From the NCBI RefSeq assembly GCF_037023725.1, contig NZ_CP146077.1, forward strand, positions 5,056,501 through 5,120,500: a DNA stretch of 64,000 nt, in the 5' to 3' direction. The notes beneath the pieces are model-generated. The model searched no databases and was not told the DNA's origin. It was given only the letters and a program-made list of their open reading frames with translations. Numbering within the stretch: the stretch's first letter is position 1; each line of letters starts with the position of its first letter. The translations under genes were made by a program, and so were the position numbers. Source of the DNA: Pseudomonas bubulae. GTDB lineage: Bacteria; Pseudomonadota; Gammaproteobacteria; Pseudomonadales; Pseudomonadaceae. Shown piece by piece: positions 8,877 through 17,971 of the stretch.

Positions 8877-9743
8877 TTACACTCCAATCCGATAACCACC
8901 CAGGGTCGCGATGCTCTGCCAGTTCTGAGGCACTGGCAGAGCAACGGGCTCACGGGCCACGTCTGTGACCTCGTCGCGCAGGGCTTCCCAGGCACGCTGG
9001 CGGTAGTGCACAAAGGCCTGGGTATTACGCAATTCCGGCTGGCGCGGGCGCGGCAGGTCGATGTCGAAGATCTCCTTGATCCGCCCCGGGCGCTGGGTCA
9101 TCACCGCCACCCGGTCCGACAGGAAAATCGCCTCATCCAGGCTGTGGGTAATAAACACGATGGTTTTTTTGTGCGTATCCCAAATGCGCAGCAACTCACT
9201 CTGCAGGGTCTCGCGGGTTTGCGCGTCGAGGGCGGCGAAAGGTTCGTCCATCAGCAGCACATCCGGGTTGTAGGCCAGCGAGCGGGCAATCGCTACGCGC
9301 TGGCGCATGCCGCCGGACAACTCGTGAGGGTAGCGCGAGGCGAAGCCATTGAGGCCCACCAGCTCCAGGTATTCGCGGGCAGTTTCCAGCCGCCGGGCCT
9401 TGGCCACCCCGCGGATCTCCAGGCCCACGGCAATGTTGTCGAGCACCGTGCGCCAGGGCAGCAATGCATAGCCCTGGAACACAACACCCTGGTTACGGTT
9501 GATGCCCTGCAGGGGCCGGCCATCGACCAGAAGGTCGCCGCCGGTCTTGTGCGCAAGCCCTGCAAGGATATTCATAAAGGTCGACTTGCCGCAGCCCGAA
9601 GGCCCGAGGATGGACAGGAACTCGCCCTCGCGTACCTGCAGGTCAAACCCCTCCAGCACGGGCACCCGCTCCTCTCGCCCCGCTTCATTCAAGGCCCGGT
9701 ACTCCATGCTCAGGTCACGGGCGACGATCTTGTGTTCCGGCAT
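8877..9743 (-). CDS. ABC transporter ATP-binding protein (SsuB/TauB type)
   Basis: 288 residues, a single ABC ATPase domain with Walker A GPSGCGKST, signature LSGGMRQR and Walker B LLMDEPFAALD followed by a switch histidine (FITHSLDEA). The start overlaps the stop of the binding-protein gene by ATGA. A C-terminal extension of about 40 residues follows the ATPase core. It energises the sulfonate-type importer encoded by the neighbouring genes. Confidence 0.92.
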   Translation of the reverse strand: MPEHKIVARDLSMEYRALNEAGREERVPVLEGFDLQVREGEFLSILGPSGCGKSTFMNILAGLAHKTGGDLLVDGRPLQGINRNQGVVFQGYALLPWRTVLDNIAVGLEIRGVAKARRLETAREYLELVGLNGFASRYPHELSGGMRQRVAIARSLAYNPDVLLMDEPFAALDAQTRETLQSELLRIWDTHKKTIVFITHSLDEAIFLSDRVAVMTQRPGRIKEIFDIDLPRPRQPELRNTQAFVHYRQRAWEALRDEVTDVAREPVALPVPQNWQSIATLGGYRIGV

Positions 9744-10774
9744 CAGGCATGCCCCCGGGCGAACGGGTTGAAGTCGTTGGTGTAGACATCCTTGACCCCT
9801 ATCGAACCTTTTTTGATCTTGCCTTCGTTTTCAAGAATGTCGATGTAGTACTGAATCGGCGGCTCGGTCACTACCAGGTCATCGACATAGGCAAAGCGCT
9901 CCACCAGCTCGAGCTTCATGCCGATGCGCTCGGAGGTGATTTTGCGCGCGTCGTCGGGGTTGGCATTGACCCAGTTGGCCGCGCGGGCGATCGCGTTTAC
10001 AACGTCGCGGGTAGCCTCCGGGTTCTCGCGGCTGAACTTGCCATACACACTGTAGGGCGCCATGCCGCCCAATCCGCCATCCAGATCGTAGTCGCTCCAC
10101 AGCTTGCGTAATGCCGGGTTGTGCTCGGCACCGCCGGACGATGGCGGATGAATGATTGCAATGTCGATATTGCCGGTGGCCAGGGTCTGCTCGGCCTGGT
10201 TGTCCGGCACCACCACCCAGTTGATCTTGTCGACATTGACGCCCTGCTCGCGCAGGTATTTTTTGGTGACAAATTCGGCGCAGGCGCCAAAGCTGTTGAA
10301 GCCTACGGTCTTGCCTTCCAGGTCTTTGGGCTTGACGATGCCGGAGTCGTCGCGCACGAAGTATTTCATGTGCGGAGCTTCTTGCAGGGTCTTGCCGCCG
10401 GCGGCCACCACCTTGAGGTCAAGACCACTGGCGATGGCTGAAATCACCAGCGGTACCATGCGCGCGCCGAAGTCTATTTCGCCGGTGCCGGTCAATGGAA
10501 TGATCTGGGGCGCGGCAATACGGCCGATGTACTTGGGCCGTGCCCGCGAGCCTTCGAAATAGCCGAGGGAGTCGGCGACATAGACCAGATCGAATGAGGG
10601 GTTGTCGGGGTATTTGAAGTCCACCACCTGATCGGCGCGGCTCTTGATCACGGCGGCGCTTTTAGCGCCGCTGTCCTTTTTTTCGCAGCCGGGCAGCAGA
10701 ATGCCCGCAGCGCCGACCGCACCCAATACCGCGCAACTACGCAGGAATGCTCTTCTGTTGTTGATCGGGTTCAT
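9743..10774 (-). CDS. ABC transporter substrate-binding lipoprotein, nitrate/sulfonate/taurine family
   Basis: 343 residues from the ATG at 10774, chosen because an AAGGAG site lies just upstream; the open frame extends 23 codons further into REP-derived sequence. The N-terminus has NRRAFLRSC (Tat-like twin arginine) followed by a hydrophobic stretch and the lipobox LLPGC. This predicts a membrane-anchored lipoprotein. The body contains GKTVGFNSFGACAEFVTKKYL and is related to SsuA/TauA-type proteins that bind alkanesulfonates or similar oxyanions. It is the first gene of a four-gene operon running to 7287. Confidence 0.88.
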   Translation of the reverse strand: MNPINNRRAFLRSCAVLGAVGAAGILLPGCEKKDSGAKSAAVIKSRADQVVDFKYPDNPSFDLVYVADSLGYFEGSRARPKYIGRIAAPQIIPLTGTGEIDFGARMVPLVISAIASGLDLKVVAAGGKTLQEAPHMKYFVRDDSGIVKPKDLEGKTVGFNSFGACAEFVTKKYLREQGVNVDKINWVVVPDNQAEQTLATGNIDIAIIHPPSSGGAEHNPALRKLWSDYDLDGGLGGMAPYSVYGKFSRENPEATRDVVNAIARAANWVNANPDDARKITSERIGMKLELVERFAYVDDLVVTEPPIQYYIDILENEGKIKKGSIGVKDVYTNDFNPFARGHA

Positions 10775-10799
10775 GCCCGCTCCTTGTGGGTTTTGAATT

Positions 10800-10843
10800 G
10801 TGGGAGCGAGCCTGCTCGCGAAGGCATCAAGGCTCGCTCCCAC
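10800..10843. repeat. REP palindrome
   Basis: A single REP hairpin with arms GTGGGAGCGAGCCTGCTCGC and GGCTCGCTCCCAC. It lies between the monooxygenase gene that ends at 10858 and the binding-protein gene that starts at 10774, both on the minus strand. It may separate the two transcription units. Confidence 0.88.
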
Positions 10844-10857
10844 TAGGGTGGGGGGAG

Positions 10858-12189
10858 TCAGGCGGTTTTCAGGGTGTAGCGCGACTCCGGGCGAGTCAGG
10901 CCGTAGTGTTCGCGCAAGGTGCTGCCCGCATATTCACTGCGGAACAAGCCGCGCTGGCGCAAGATCGGCAGCACTTCGTCGAGGAACACGTCAAAACCAT
11001 CGGGGAATGCCGGCGGCATCACGTTGAAACCATCCGCCGCACCGCTGCGGAACCACTGCTCAATCAAGTCGGCAATCTGCACCGGGGTACCCACCGGCAC
11101 CCAATGCCCGCGCGCCCCCGCCAGGCGGTTGATCAGCTGGCGCAAGGTGACGTTTTCGCGGTCGACAATATCGATGATCAGCTTGAAGCGGCTGGACTGG
11201 CTTTCGACGCCTTCGAAGTTGATCAGATGGCGCGGAAACGGGGCGTCCAGATCCTGACCCGACAAGTCCACACCCAACATGCGCCGCAATTGGCCCAGGG
11301 ACACGTGGGGCAATACCAGTTCATTGAGTTCATCAAACTTGCGCTGCGCTTCGGCTTCGGTGCTGGCGATATACGGGCTGATGCCCGGAAGAATTTTCAG
11401 CTGGCGCGGGTCGCGGCCCACGGCTTTCGCCCGGGCGCGGATGTCATTGGCAAATTCCGTGGCGCTTTGCAGCGTCTGGTGCGCGGTAAAGATGGCTTCA
11501 GCATGCCTGGCGGCAAAATCACGACCATCCTCGGATGAGCCGGCCTGCACCTGCACCGGTCGCCCCTGGGGCGAACGCGGCGAGTTCAGCGGGCCCTTGA
11601 CCTTGTAGTAAGCGCCGACGTGGTTGATCGAGTGCACCTTGCCGCTGTCGGCAAATACCCCGGCGGTTTTATCCAGCACCAGCGCATCGTCTTCCCAGCT
11701 GTCCCACAGGTCACCGACCACCTGTACGAACTCTTCGGCCTGGGCGTAGCGATCATGGGCCGAAGGGTGTTCATCAAGCCCAAAGTTGGCCGCTGCGGCA
11801 GCCATTGACGTGGTGACAATGTTCCAGCCCGCACGGCCCTTGCTCAGGTGATCCAGCGCGCTGAACGAACGCGCCAGGTTGTAAGGTTCGCTGTAGGTGG
11901 TGCTGGCCGTGGCAATCAGGCCGATGCGCTGGGTAACCGCCGCAATGGCTGCCAGCCAGGTCACCGGCTCGAAGCGGATGCGCAGGCCTTCGCGGCCGCT
12001 TTCGGCCAGTGACGGCGAGTCGGCAAAGAAAATCGCATCGAGCTTTTCGCGCTCGGCGCGTAACGCCAGCTGCTGGTAGTAGCCAATGTCCATTGACGAC
12101 TCCGGCACTGACTGCGGGTGGCGCCAGGCGGCTTCGTGATGGCCGTTGGGGTAGATAAACAGGTTGAGGCTGAGCTGACGTTCGGACAT
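10858..12189 (-). CDS. LLM-class flavin-dependent monooxygenase (NtaA/SnaA/DszA family)
   Basis: 443 residues from the ATG at 12189; upstream in-frame codons are non-conserved. The protein has the TIM-barrel bacterial luciferase-like fold of the NtaA/SnaA/DszA subgroup: LNLFIYPNGHHEAAWRHP at the N-terminus, DAIFFADSPS, ITTSMAAAAANFG-like FMN block and GRPVQVQAGSSEDGRDFAA. The family uses FMNH2 from a separate reductase to oxidise sulfur- or nitrogen-containing compounds; no reductase gene is visible in the window. It follows the sulfonate importer genes at 12221-15873 and probably acts on what they import. It is full length for the family and is a paralogue of the partial gene at 3-704. Confidence 0.88.
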   Translation of the reverse strand: MSERQLSLNLFIYPNGHHEAAWRHPQSVPESSMDIGYYQQLALRAEREKLDAIFFADSPSLAESGREGLRIRFEPVTWLAAIAAVTQRIGLIATASTTYSEPYNLARSFSALDHLSKGRAGWNIVTTSMAAAAANFGLDEHPSAHDRYAQAEEFVQVVGDLWDSWEDDALVLDKTAGVFADSGKVHSINHVGAYYKVKGPLNSPRSPQGRPVQVQAGSSEDGRDFAARHAEAIFTAHQTLQSATEFANDIRARAKAVGRDPRQLKILPGISPYIASTEAEAQRKFDELNELVLPHVSLGQLRRMLGVDLSGQDLDAPFPRHLINFEGVESQSSRFKLIIDIVDRENVTLRQLINRLAGARGHWVPVGTPVQIADLIEQWFRSGAADGFNVMPPAFPDGFDVFLDEVLPILRQRGLFRSEYAGSTLREHYGLTRPESRYTLKTA

Positions 12190-12220
12190 GTTCTGTTCTC
12201 TGAAATCAGGTGGCAGGGGT

Positions 12221-12985
<765 letters not shown>

Positions 12986-13010
12986 GCTGCAATCCTTTTG
13001 AAAGTGCCGA

Positions 13011-13799
13011 TTAACGCGGTTCAATGCCGTACAGGCGTTGCATGCGTCGCTCAAAAATTCGGGCCAGGGCATTGAGGCTCCAGCCCACCAGGCCGATGAC
13101 CACCATGCCGAACAGCACCAGGTCCATCATGAAATGCTCGCTGCCATCGATCAGCGTGTTGCCGATGCCCTCCCCCGACACCAGCAGATATTCGGCGCCG
13201 ATGGTCGCCAGCCACGAGTACACCAGCGCCAGATACAGCCCGGTGAAAATCGAGGGCAAGGCGGCGGGCAGCATGACTCCGACGATGGTCTGCCAACGGC
13301 TGAAGCGGTAGACCCGCGCCACTTCCAGCAGGTTGGGCGGCACATTGCGCAGGCCGTCGCAGGTATTGACCACCACCGGCACCAGGGCCGCCAGTGACAA
13401 AAACACCACCTTGGCCACATCGCCCAGGCCGAACCACACCGAGATCAGCGGGATCCAGGCGAACAGCGAAATCTGTTTGAAGGTGTTGAAGCTCGGGCCT
13501 ACCAAACGCTCGAAATAGTGCGACAGGCCCAGCAGGCAACCCAGCACCAGGCCCAGGGCGGTGCCGATAAAAAAGCCGCTCAGGTTGCGCGTCAGGCTGG
13601 CGCTGATGGCCCGCCAGAACTTGCCCGAAGCGATCTGGTCCCAGGCCGTGGCCGCCACTTTCTCCGGTGAAACCAGCAGCCCGGACTGGCTCCAGCCCAA
13701 ATGCGAAGCCAGCCACCACAGGGCGACGGCACTGATCGGCAACACCCAGCCGCGATAGCGACGGCTGCAGCCATGACTGATAGCCAATGCGCTGCTCAT
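13011..13799 (-). CDS. ABC transporter permease (SsuC/TauC type)
   Basis: 262 residues. The start codon overlaps the end of the preceding permease gene by ATGA. The EAA loop region reads near RVYRFSRWQTIVGVMLPAAL, typical of sulfonate/nitrate permeases. Two successive permease genes in this operon suggest a heterodimeric channel, unlike E. coli SsuC or TauC, which are encoded by one gene each. Confidence 0.9.
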   Translation of the reverse strand: MSSALAISHGCSRRYRGWVLPISAVALWWLASHLGWSQSGLLVSPEKVAATAWDQIASGKFWRAISASLTRNLSGFFIGTALGLVLGCLLGLSHYFERLVGPSFNTFKQISLFAWIPLISVWFGLGDVAKVVFLSLAALVPVVVNTCDGLRNVPPNLLEVARVYRFSRWQTIVGVMLPAALPSIFTGLYLALVYSWLATIGAEYLLVSGEGIGNTLIDGSEHFMMDLVLFGMVVIGLVGWSLNALARIFERRMQRLYGIEPR

Positions 13800-14698
13800 G
13801 ACAGGCGCCCCGCTACCGATGCGCGGCCACGATTAAGGCGGCGCTCGGCATAATCAAAACCACGGTCGATCACCAGGCCGATCGCCCCGACCACCACCAC
13901 GGCGGCCATCACCAGATCCAGCTGGAACAGTTGGCGACCATAGACAATCAGGTAACCCAGCCCTTCGCTCGACGCCACCAGCTCAACCACTACCAGCGAC
14001 AGCCAGGCCTTGGTGAAGCCCAGGCGCAGGCCGGTAAACAGGGTCGGGATAGCCGCCGGCAACACGATAAACACCACACTTTGCCAGCGGCTGAAACCAT
14101 AGGCCCGCCCTGCTTCCAGCAAGCCCTTGGGCGCCTGGTGGAAAGCCTGCAAGGTGCACAGGGTGATCGGCACCATCGCCGCCTTGGCAATCAGCACGTA
14201 CTTGAGCGGCTCGCCGATGCCGAACAGCAACAAGGCAAACGGCAACCAGCCCAAGACCGGGATTTGCACAATGGCATTGAAGGTGGGCAGCAGATAATCC
14301 TCGACGGTTTTCGACAACCCCATCGCCAGCCCCAGCGCCACACCGATAGCGCCCCCCAGGGCAAACCCGACGACTACCCGCTGCAGGCTGGCGGCAGCAT
14401 TTATCCACAGGTCGCCAGAAGCAAAGAGATCCGACAGGGTTTCGTAAACATAGGCTGGCGGCGGCAAGACCTGCTCTGACAGCCAGCCCTGCTCAACCCC
14501 CAGATACCACAGGCCCAGCAGGGTCAGCGGCAAGAGCCAGGGCAAGCTCCGGTCACCCAGGGTCGTGGCCCAGGCCGAGGTGCGCGGCACTTCGACCTTG
14601 CGTACCGGGCGTGCCGGGGCCGGTGGCAAACGCTTGACGTTGCCCTTGGGTAGCGCCGGTGCGTACTGCTGCGGTATGACGGTCTGTGCCCTGGCCAT
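13796..14698 (-). CDS. ABC transporter permease (SsuC/TauC type)
   Basis: 300 residues from the ATG at 14698, which has GGAGCC just upstream. A hydrophilic N-terminal extension of about 55 residues, rich in Pro and Arg, precedes the first membrane helix. The EAA loop reads near RAYGFSRWQSVVFIVLPAAI, closely similar to that of the next permease, so the two genes probably arose by duplication. It follows the binding-protein gene by 80 bases. Confidence 0.9.
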   Translation of the reverse strand: MARAQTVIPQQYAPALPKGNVKRLPPAPARPVRKVEVPRTSAWATTLGDRSLPWLLPLTLLGLWYLGVEQGWLSEQVLPPPAYVYETLSDLFASGDLWINAAASLQRVVVGFALGGAIGVALGLAMGLSKTVEDYLLPTFNAIVQIPVLGWLPFALLLFGIGEPLKYVLIAKAAMVPITLCTLQAFHQAPKGLLEAGRAYGFSRWQSVVFIVLPAAIPTLFTGLRLGFTKAWLSLVVVELVASSEGLGYLIVYGRQLFQLDLVMAAVVVVGAIGLVIDRGFDYAERRLNRGRASVAGRLS

Positions 14699-14778
14699 AT
14701 TCCTGGCTCCTTTGTTGCTACTACAAAAAACGGATTCCCTGTGGGCTCCCACAGGGGTATCCCCATAAGGGTATGCAG

Positions 14779-15873
14779 CTACTTGCCCGCTACCGCATTG
14801 CCGGCGGGCTGTTTGCCATCCACGCCATAGGCCGTCCAGAAGCTCTCCAAGCCCTTGGCTTTCAACGCGGTCTGCAAATAGTTCGGCTCAAACCAGCCTT
14901 CGATACTCACCGGGCGGCGGATCAGCTTTTCGTCCTTGGCCTGCTCTGCCACTGCCTGGTAGCGACTCACCAGAAAGGTGTCGATCAGCGGCGAATTCCG
15001 GTCCCGCAAACTGACCCCGGTAAAGTCGGCGCGCAGTGAGTCCACCGGGTCGTTGCTCTTGGCCCACTCGCTGAACACCTCATCACGATGGCTGTCTTCG
15101 GACGCCCATTTCGCCGCATCCACCAGGGTATCGACGACTTTTTGCACATTGCCCGGGTGCTCTTTTTCATAGGCACCGCGCACCACCAAGGCGGTCTGAC
15201 GGGTGTAGCGCACATCCTGGGCAGGGTTGTCGTAAACGATGTCGATCAGGCCCTTGTCACGCAGCTTGAACAGCTCACGACCACCGAAGGCCGCATCCAC
15301 GCCATTGGAAACCAGGGCTGCCTGGGTACTGCCGGCATCGAGGTTGATCACCTTGATATCGCGCTCGCTCATGCCGTGCGCTGCCAGCAGGTTGATCGAC
15401 ACCAGATGACCGTTGGTGCCGCGAAACACCGCGACCTTCTTGCCTTTGAGGTCTTCGATGGTCTTGATGTCAGAGCCCTTTGGCACCGCCAGATACAGGT
15501 TGGCCCGCACCCCCAGTGCTGCCAGCAGTTTGGTGTCCAGCCCGTTGGAGCGCCCGACCACCGCCGGCAGATCACCCTGATAGGCGAAGTCCAGCTGCTG
15601 GTTGGACAACGCTTCGTTGACCGCAGGGCCAGCGCCTTTGAAGAAGAACCACTGCACCTCGGTGCCGGTACCGGCGAAGGCTTTTTCCAGCAGTTGCTGG
15701 TTGCGCACGATGCCCAGCGGCGAGCCACTGAACGTGACCGGATCACCGCCACCGGCGCTCGCCACACCGACGCGCAACACATCGGCCTCGGCCAGCGGAA
15801 CAGCCATGACCGCCGCCAGCACGGCGGCAATGCGGGTCTTGCGCAACAGGGCATTTACTTTGAATGTGGCCAT
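14779..15873 (-). CDS. ABC transporter substrate-binding protein, aliphatic sulfonate family
   Basis: 364 residues with an N-terminal signal peptide (hydrophobic residues 14-28, cleavage expected near VPLAEA). The mature part begins LRVGVASAGGGDPVTFSGSP and contains KKVAVFRGTNGHLVSINLLAAHG, a layout typical of SsuA-like proteins. Ligands in this family are alkanesulfonates, sulfate esters or taurine. It lies 36 bases after the AtsK-like dioxygenase gene in the same transcription direction, so uptake and cleavage are probably co-expressed. Sulfate-ester uptake is an attractive inference (compare AtsR next to AtsK), but the ligand cannot be read from sequence. Confidence 0.88.
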   Translation of the reverse strand: MATFKVNALLRKTRIAAVLAAVMAVPLAEADVLRVGVASAGGGDPVTFSGSPLGIVRNQQLLEKAFAGTGTEVQWFFFKGAGPAVNEALSNQQLDFAYQGDLPAVVGRSNGLDTKLLAALGVRANLYLAVPKGSDIKTIEDLKGKKVAVFRGTNGHLVSINLLAAHGMSERDIKVINLDAGSTQAALVSNGVDAAFGGRELFKLRDKGLIDIVYDNPAQDVRYTRQTALVVRGAYEKEHPGNVQKVVDTLVDAAKWASEDSHRDEVFSEWAKSNDPVDSLRADFTGVSLRDRNSPLIDTFLVSRYQAVAEQAKDEKLIRRPVSIEGWFEPNYLQTALKAKGLESFWTAYGVDGKQPAGNAVAGK

Positions 15874-15909
15874 GGGCAGGTCTTCCTTGAAGCAATAAGG
15901 CGCGGCCCG

Positions 15910-16821
15910 TCAGGCGGCGAGGTGTTTTTTGTCGGCTTCGGTTTTCGGCGAGCGGGTGTCCGGGGTCGGCTTGAGCGCCTGGCTCAGGCGGCCGTCGACA
16001 CCCACCGGCACATCGCCGTCGATGGTGGTGCGACGTACGATGCGCGGGGCATCGCCGTAGTCGTTGATCGCAATATGCTGGGTGGCGCGGTTATCCCAGA
16101 TCACCACATCACCTTCCTGCCAGCGCCAGCGCACGGTGTTGTCGACATGGGTAATGCGGTCATGGAACAGGCGAATCAGTTGCTTGGAATCGTTGCTGCT
16201 CACACCCTGAATATCTTTGACAAAGTGGCCCAGCAACAAACTTCTTTCCCCCGATTCCGGGTGAACGCGAACCAGCGGATGTTCAGTTTCATAAACTTCG
16301 GCAGTGAACTGTTCGCGATAGCGCTTGAGACCGGACTCATCGGTACCGCGAGGCGTCGCATAGTCATAAACATTGGTGTGCAGGGCGCGCAAGTTGTCCG
16401 CAAGTTGCTTTAACGGCTCGGGTAAATCGTTATAAGCCGATGCGGTATTGGCCCACACTGTATCGCCGCCATAGGGTGGAATGACCACACCGCGCAAGAT
16501 GGAGATTTTCGGGTAATTGGCCACAAAGGTCACATCGGTATGCCAGGAGTTGGCGCGGGTTTCCTTGGCGTCCAGGTGCAGGATGGCGGAACTTTGCTCG
16601 GCAGAGCGCACGGTCGGGTGGGGCACCTGATCACCGAAGCGGCGGGAAAATGCTTCGTGCTCGGCGTCGCTTAAATGCTGGTCGCGAAAGAACAGGACTT
16701 TATATTTCAACAAGGCCTGATGAATAAACTCGAATGTTTCGCCACTGATATCACCGCCCAGTTTTACGCCTTCAAGTTGTGCACCAATTCGACCCGCTAC
16801 GGGTTTTACTTGAATAGTCAT
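15910..16821 (-). CDS. atsK: Fe(II)/2-oxoglutarate-dependent alkylsulfatase (AtsK/TauD family)
   Basis: 303 residues, the usual length for AtsK. The iron ligands are visible as H94-T-D96 (SWHTD) and H249 (ATQH). Arg260 and Arg264 sit where TauD-family proteins bind 2-oxoglutarate and the sulfo group. The blocks YDYATP, VYETEHPLVRVHP and GEVPVG-like GDVPVGVDG match the AtsK/Rv3406 branch better than taurine dioxygenase itself. The enzyme would oxidise the carbon next to a sulfate ester and release sulfate plus an aldehyde. An AGGAG site precedes the ATG. It is the first gene of the minus-strand operon, followed by a sulfonate-type importer. Confidence 0.85.
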   Translation of the reverse strand: MTIQVKPVAGRIGAQLEGVKLGGDISGETFEFIHQALLKYKVLFFRDQHLSDAEHEAFSRRFGDQVPHPTVRSAEQSSAILHLDAKETRANSWHTDVTFVANYPKISILRGVVIPPYGGDTVWANTASAYNDLPEPLKQLADNLRALHTNVYDYATPRGTDESGLKRYREQFTAEVYETEHPLVRVHPESGERSLLLGHFVKDIQGVSSNDSKQLIRLFHDRITHVDNTVRWRWQEGDVVIWDNRATQHIAINDYGDAPRIVRRTTIDGDVPVGVDGRLSQALKPTPDTRSPKTEADKKHLAA

Positions 16822-17230
16822 CGCCCCACTCCTGCTTCACGAGTTGTTGTGAACAGATCATAAAGGCATAAAAACTCGGGCAGCCAATCACTTTTTAGTC
16901 TAACGATAGATGAGCAGTTTTATAGAACATGTCCGGTGTTAGCGGCGTTAAAGGGTTATAAACTTTTCAGTTGTAAGTTAATAACCCTTTCAATTATTCA
17001 CCTGTTTGCCTGGCTCGCGCATAACCGCTTTACGACGTGGCAACCGGCCATTGAGCAGCGGTGGAGCGAGACTCTTCCCCGATTTGGACAGGCGCAAGCG
17101 AGCGGAATTACGCTCGGATGTTTCACGGGAATGAAAGCGAATCGTCGTACGAATCACCTGATTATCTCTAGCTAGGCTCACAGAACTGACCACCCTTCTT
17201 TGGTTTGGTGGCTTAAATTCAGGAGCGCAT
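16822..17230. other. Intergenic region between atsK-like gene and relBE
   Basis: About 410 bases with no convincing gene. It is AT-richer near 16860-17000 than the surrounding coding sequence, consistent with a promoter for the minus-strand sulfur operon. It contains one strong inverted repeat (16950-16990, listed separately). Short open frames on both strands have no family features. An AGGAG sequence at its right end belongs to the relB-like gene. Confidence 0.6.
16950..16990. repeat. Near-perfect 16-bp inverted repeat
   Basis: The left arm is AAAGGGTTAT-A-AACTT and the right arm is AAGTT-A-ATAACCCTTT, with one mismatch in 16 positions and a 9-base loop. It lies about 130 bases upstream of the atsK-like start. 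There is no clear T-tract on either side, so it does not look like a simple terminator. It could be a regulatory hairpin, an operator or the scar of a small mobile element. Confidence 0.75.
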
Positions 17231-17566
17231 ATGAACAACGCAGAACACTTAACCGCCCAATGGCACTTGCAAAAGAAACGGGCAGAGGTCAGCGTAATGA
17301 CAAACGTCATTACACGAGTCAAAGCCATGGCCTCCATCAACATTCGCATTGACGATGAACTCAAAGCCCGCGCTTACCAGGAACTTGAGCGCCTGGGTGT
17401 CACCCCCTCTGAACTGGTCCGCCAGGCATTTCAGTACGTAGCCGAACGCGGCCAACTGCCCTTTCGCCCCATGCTGGTAACCGAAGAAGACGAAGCCCTC
17501 ATCAACACTGTGCGCGAACGCCTGGCGGCACCACAAAGGGTCAAGGTAACACTGGATGACCTTTGA
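17231..17566 (+). CDS. relB: RelB/DinJ-type antitoxin
   Basis: 111 residues from the ATG at 17231, which has a good AGGAG site. The conserved ribbon-helix-helix antitoxin domain begins only at MASINIRIDDELKARA (ATG at 17327, 79 residues), followed by LGVTPSELVRQAFQYV and a C-terminal toxin-binding tail ending in LAAPQRVKVTLDDL. The shorter form matches the family length better, and a perfect palindrome lies just upstream of that start, so the true start is uncertain. The stop overlaps the toxin start by 11 bases. The antitoxin should bind and neutralise RelE and repress its own promoter. Confidence 0.82.
   Translation: MNNAEHLTAQWHLQKKRAEVSVMTNVITRVKAMASINIRIDDELKARAYQELERLGVTPSELVRQAFQYVAERGQLPFRPMLVTEEDEALINTVRERLAAPQRVKVTLDDL
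17294..17313. promoter_or_regulatory. Palindrome, possible RelB operator
   Basis: Perfect inverted repeat with 8-base arms GTAATGAC and GTCATTAC and the spacer AAAC. It lies 13 bases upstream of the internal ATG at 17327. Ribbon-helix-helix antitoxins bind such palindromes for autorepression, which would favour the shorter RelB protein. If the long form is used, the palindrome lies within its codons 22-28. Confidence 0.45.
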
Positions 17567-17848
17567 TCTTGAGTTTGAGTTTGACCAGCGCGCACTCAAG
17601 GAATGGCACAAGCTCGCAGACCGGTCAGGCAGCAATTCAAGAGCAAACTGTCAGAGGTGTTGCTCAACCCCCGCGTTGAAGCCAACCGGCTGCGCAAGCT
17701 GCCCGATTGCTACAAAATCAAGTTACGCAGCGCGGGTTACCGACTGATCTATCAGGTCATTGATCAAGAGGTTGTGGTGTTCGTCGTCGCCGTTGACAAG
17801 CGCGAACACGAGACCGCGTATCGCAAGGCGCAAGACCGCTTGAAGTAA
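17556..17848 (+). pseudogene. relE: RelE-type toxin broken by a one-base deletion
   Basis: The frame starts at 17556 with MTFDLEFEFDQRALKEWHKLADR, then leaves the RelE frame. The rest of a normal RelE toxin, from VRQQFKSKLSEVLLNP through LPDCYKIKLRSAGYRLIYQV to the end at 17848, is read in the +1-shifted frame. One base is missing between 17621 and 17624, where the sequence goes from the GAC codon directly into CG-GTC. Both halves are otherwise intact, so the change is recent or a sequencing error. RelE toxins cleave mRNA at the ribosome; the truncated product would lack the catalytic region. The matching antitoxin gene remains open. Confidence 0.85.
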
Positions 17849-17919
17849 GCCACCCCATTAAAGGCAAGCGCAAATCCAAAGCCCTGTAAAATCCAGGTTT
17901 TCAACTGGGTCAACACCTC

Positions 17920-17935
17920 TGGCATATGCCTTGCA
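17920..17935 (+). promoter_or_regulatory. Sigma-54 promoter of nasST
   Basis: The sequence TGGCATATGCCTTGCA matches the sigma-54 consensus, with the invariant GG and GC separated by exactly 10 bases. It lies 36 bases before the nasS ATG. This predicts NtrC-type, nitrogen-limited expression of the nitrate sensor pair. Confidence 0.75.
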
Positions 17936-17971
17936 CCCTCGCAGTATGCTTTTGCCAAGGTGCTGCCTCCC

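Noticed and set aside
15088..16413. A 441-residue plus-strand frame across the sulfonate-binding protein and AtsK-like genes
   Set aside because: It spans two genes with intact catalytic motifs on the other strand and has no start signal or domain of its own.
16936..17175. Short plus-strand frame in the atsK-relB gap
   Set aside because: It contains one arm of the long hairpin and has no ribosome site and no family features.
17619..17626. Programmed ribosomal frameshift in relE
   Set aside because: There is no slippery heptamer or downstream structure; relE genes are normally read in one frame, so a simple one-base deletion is more likely.
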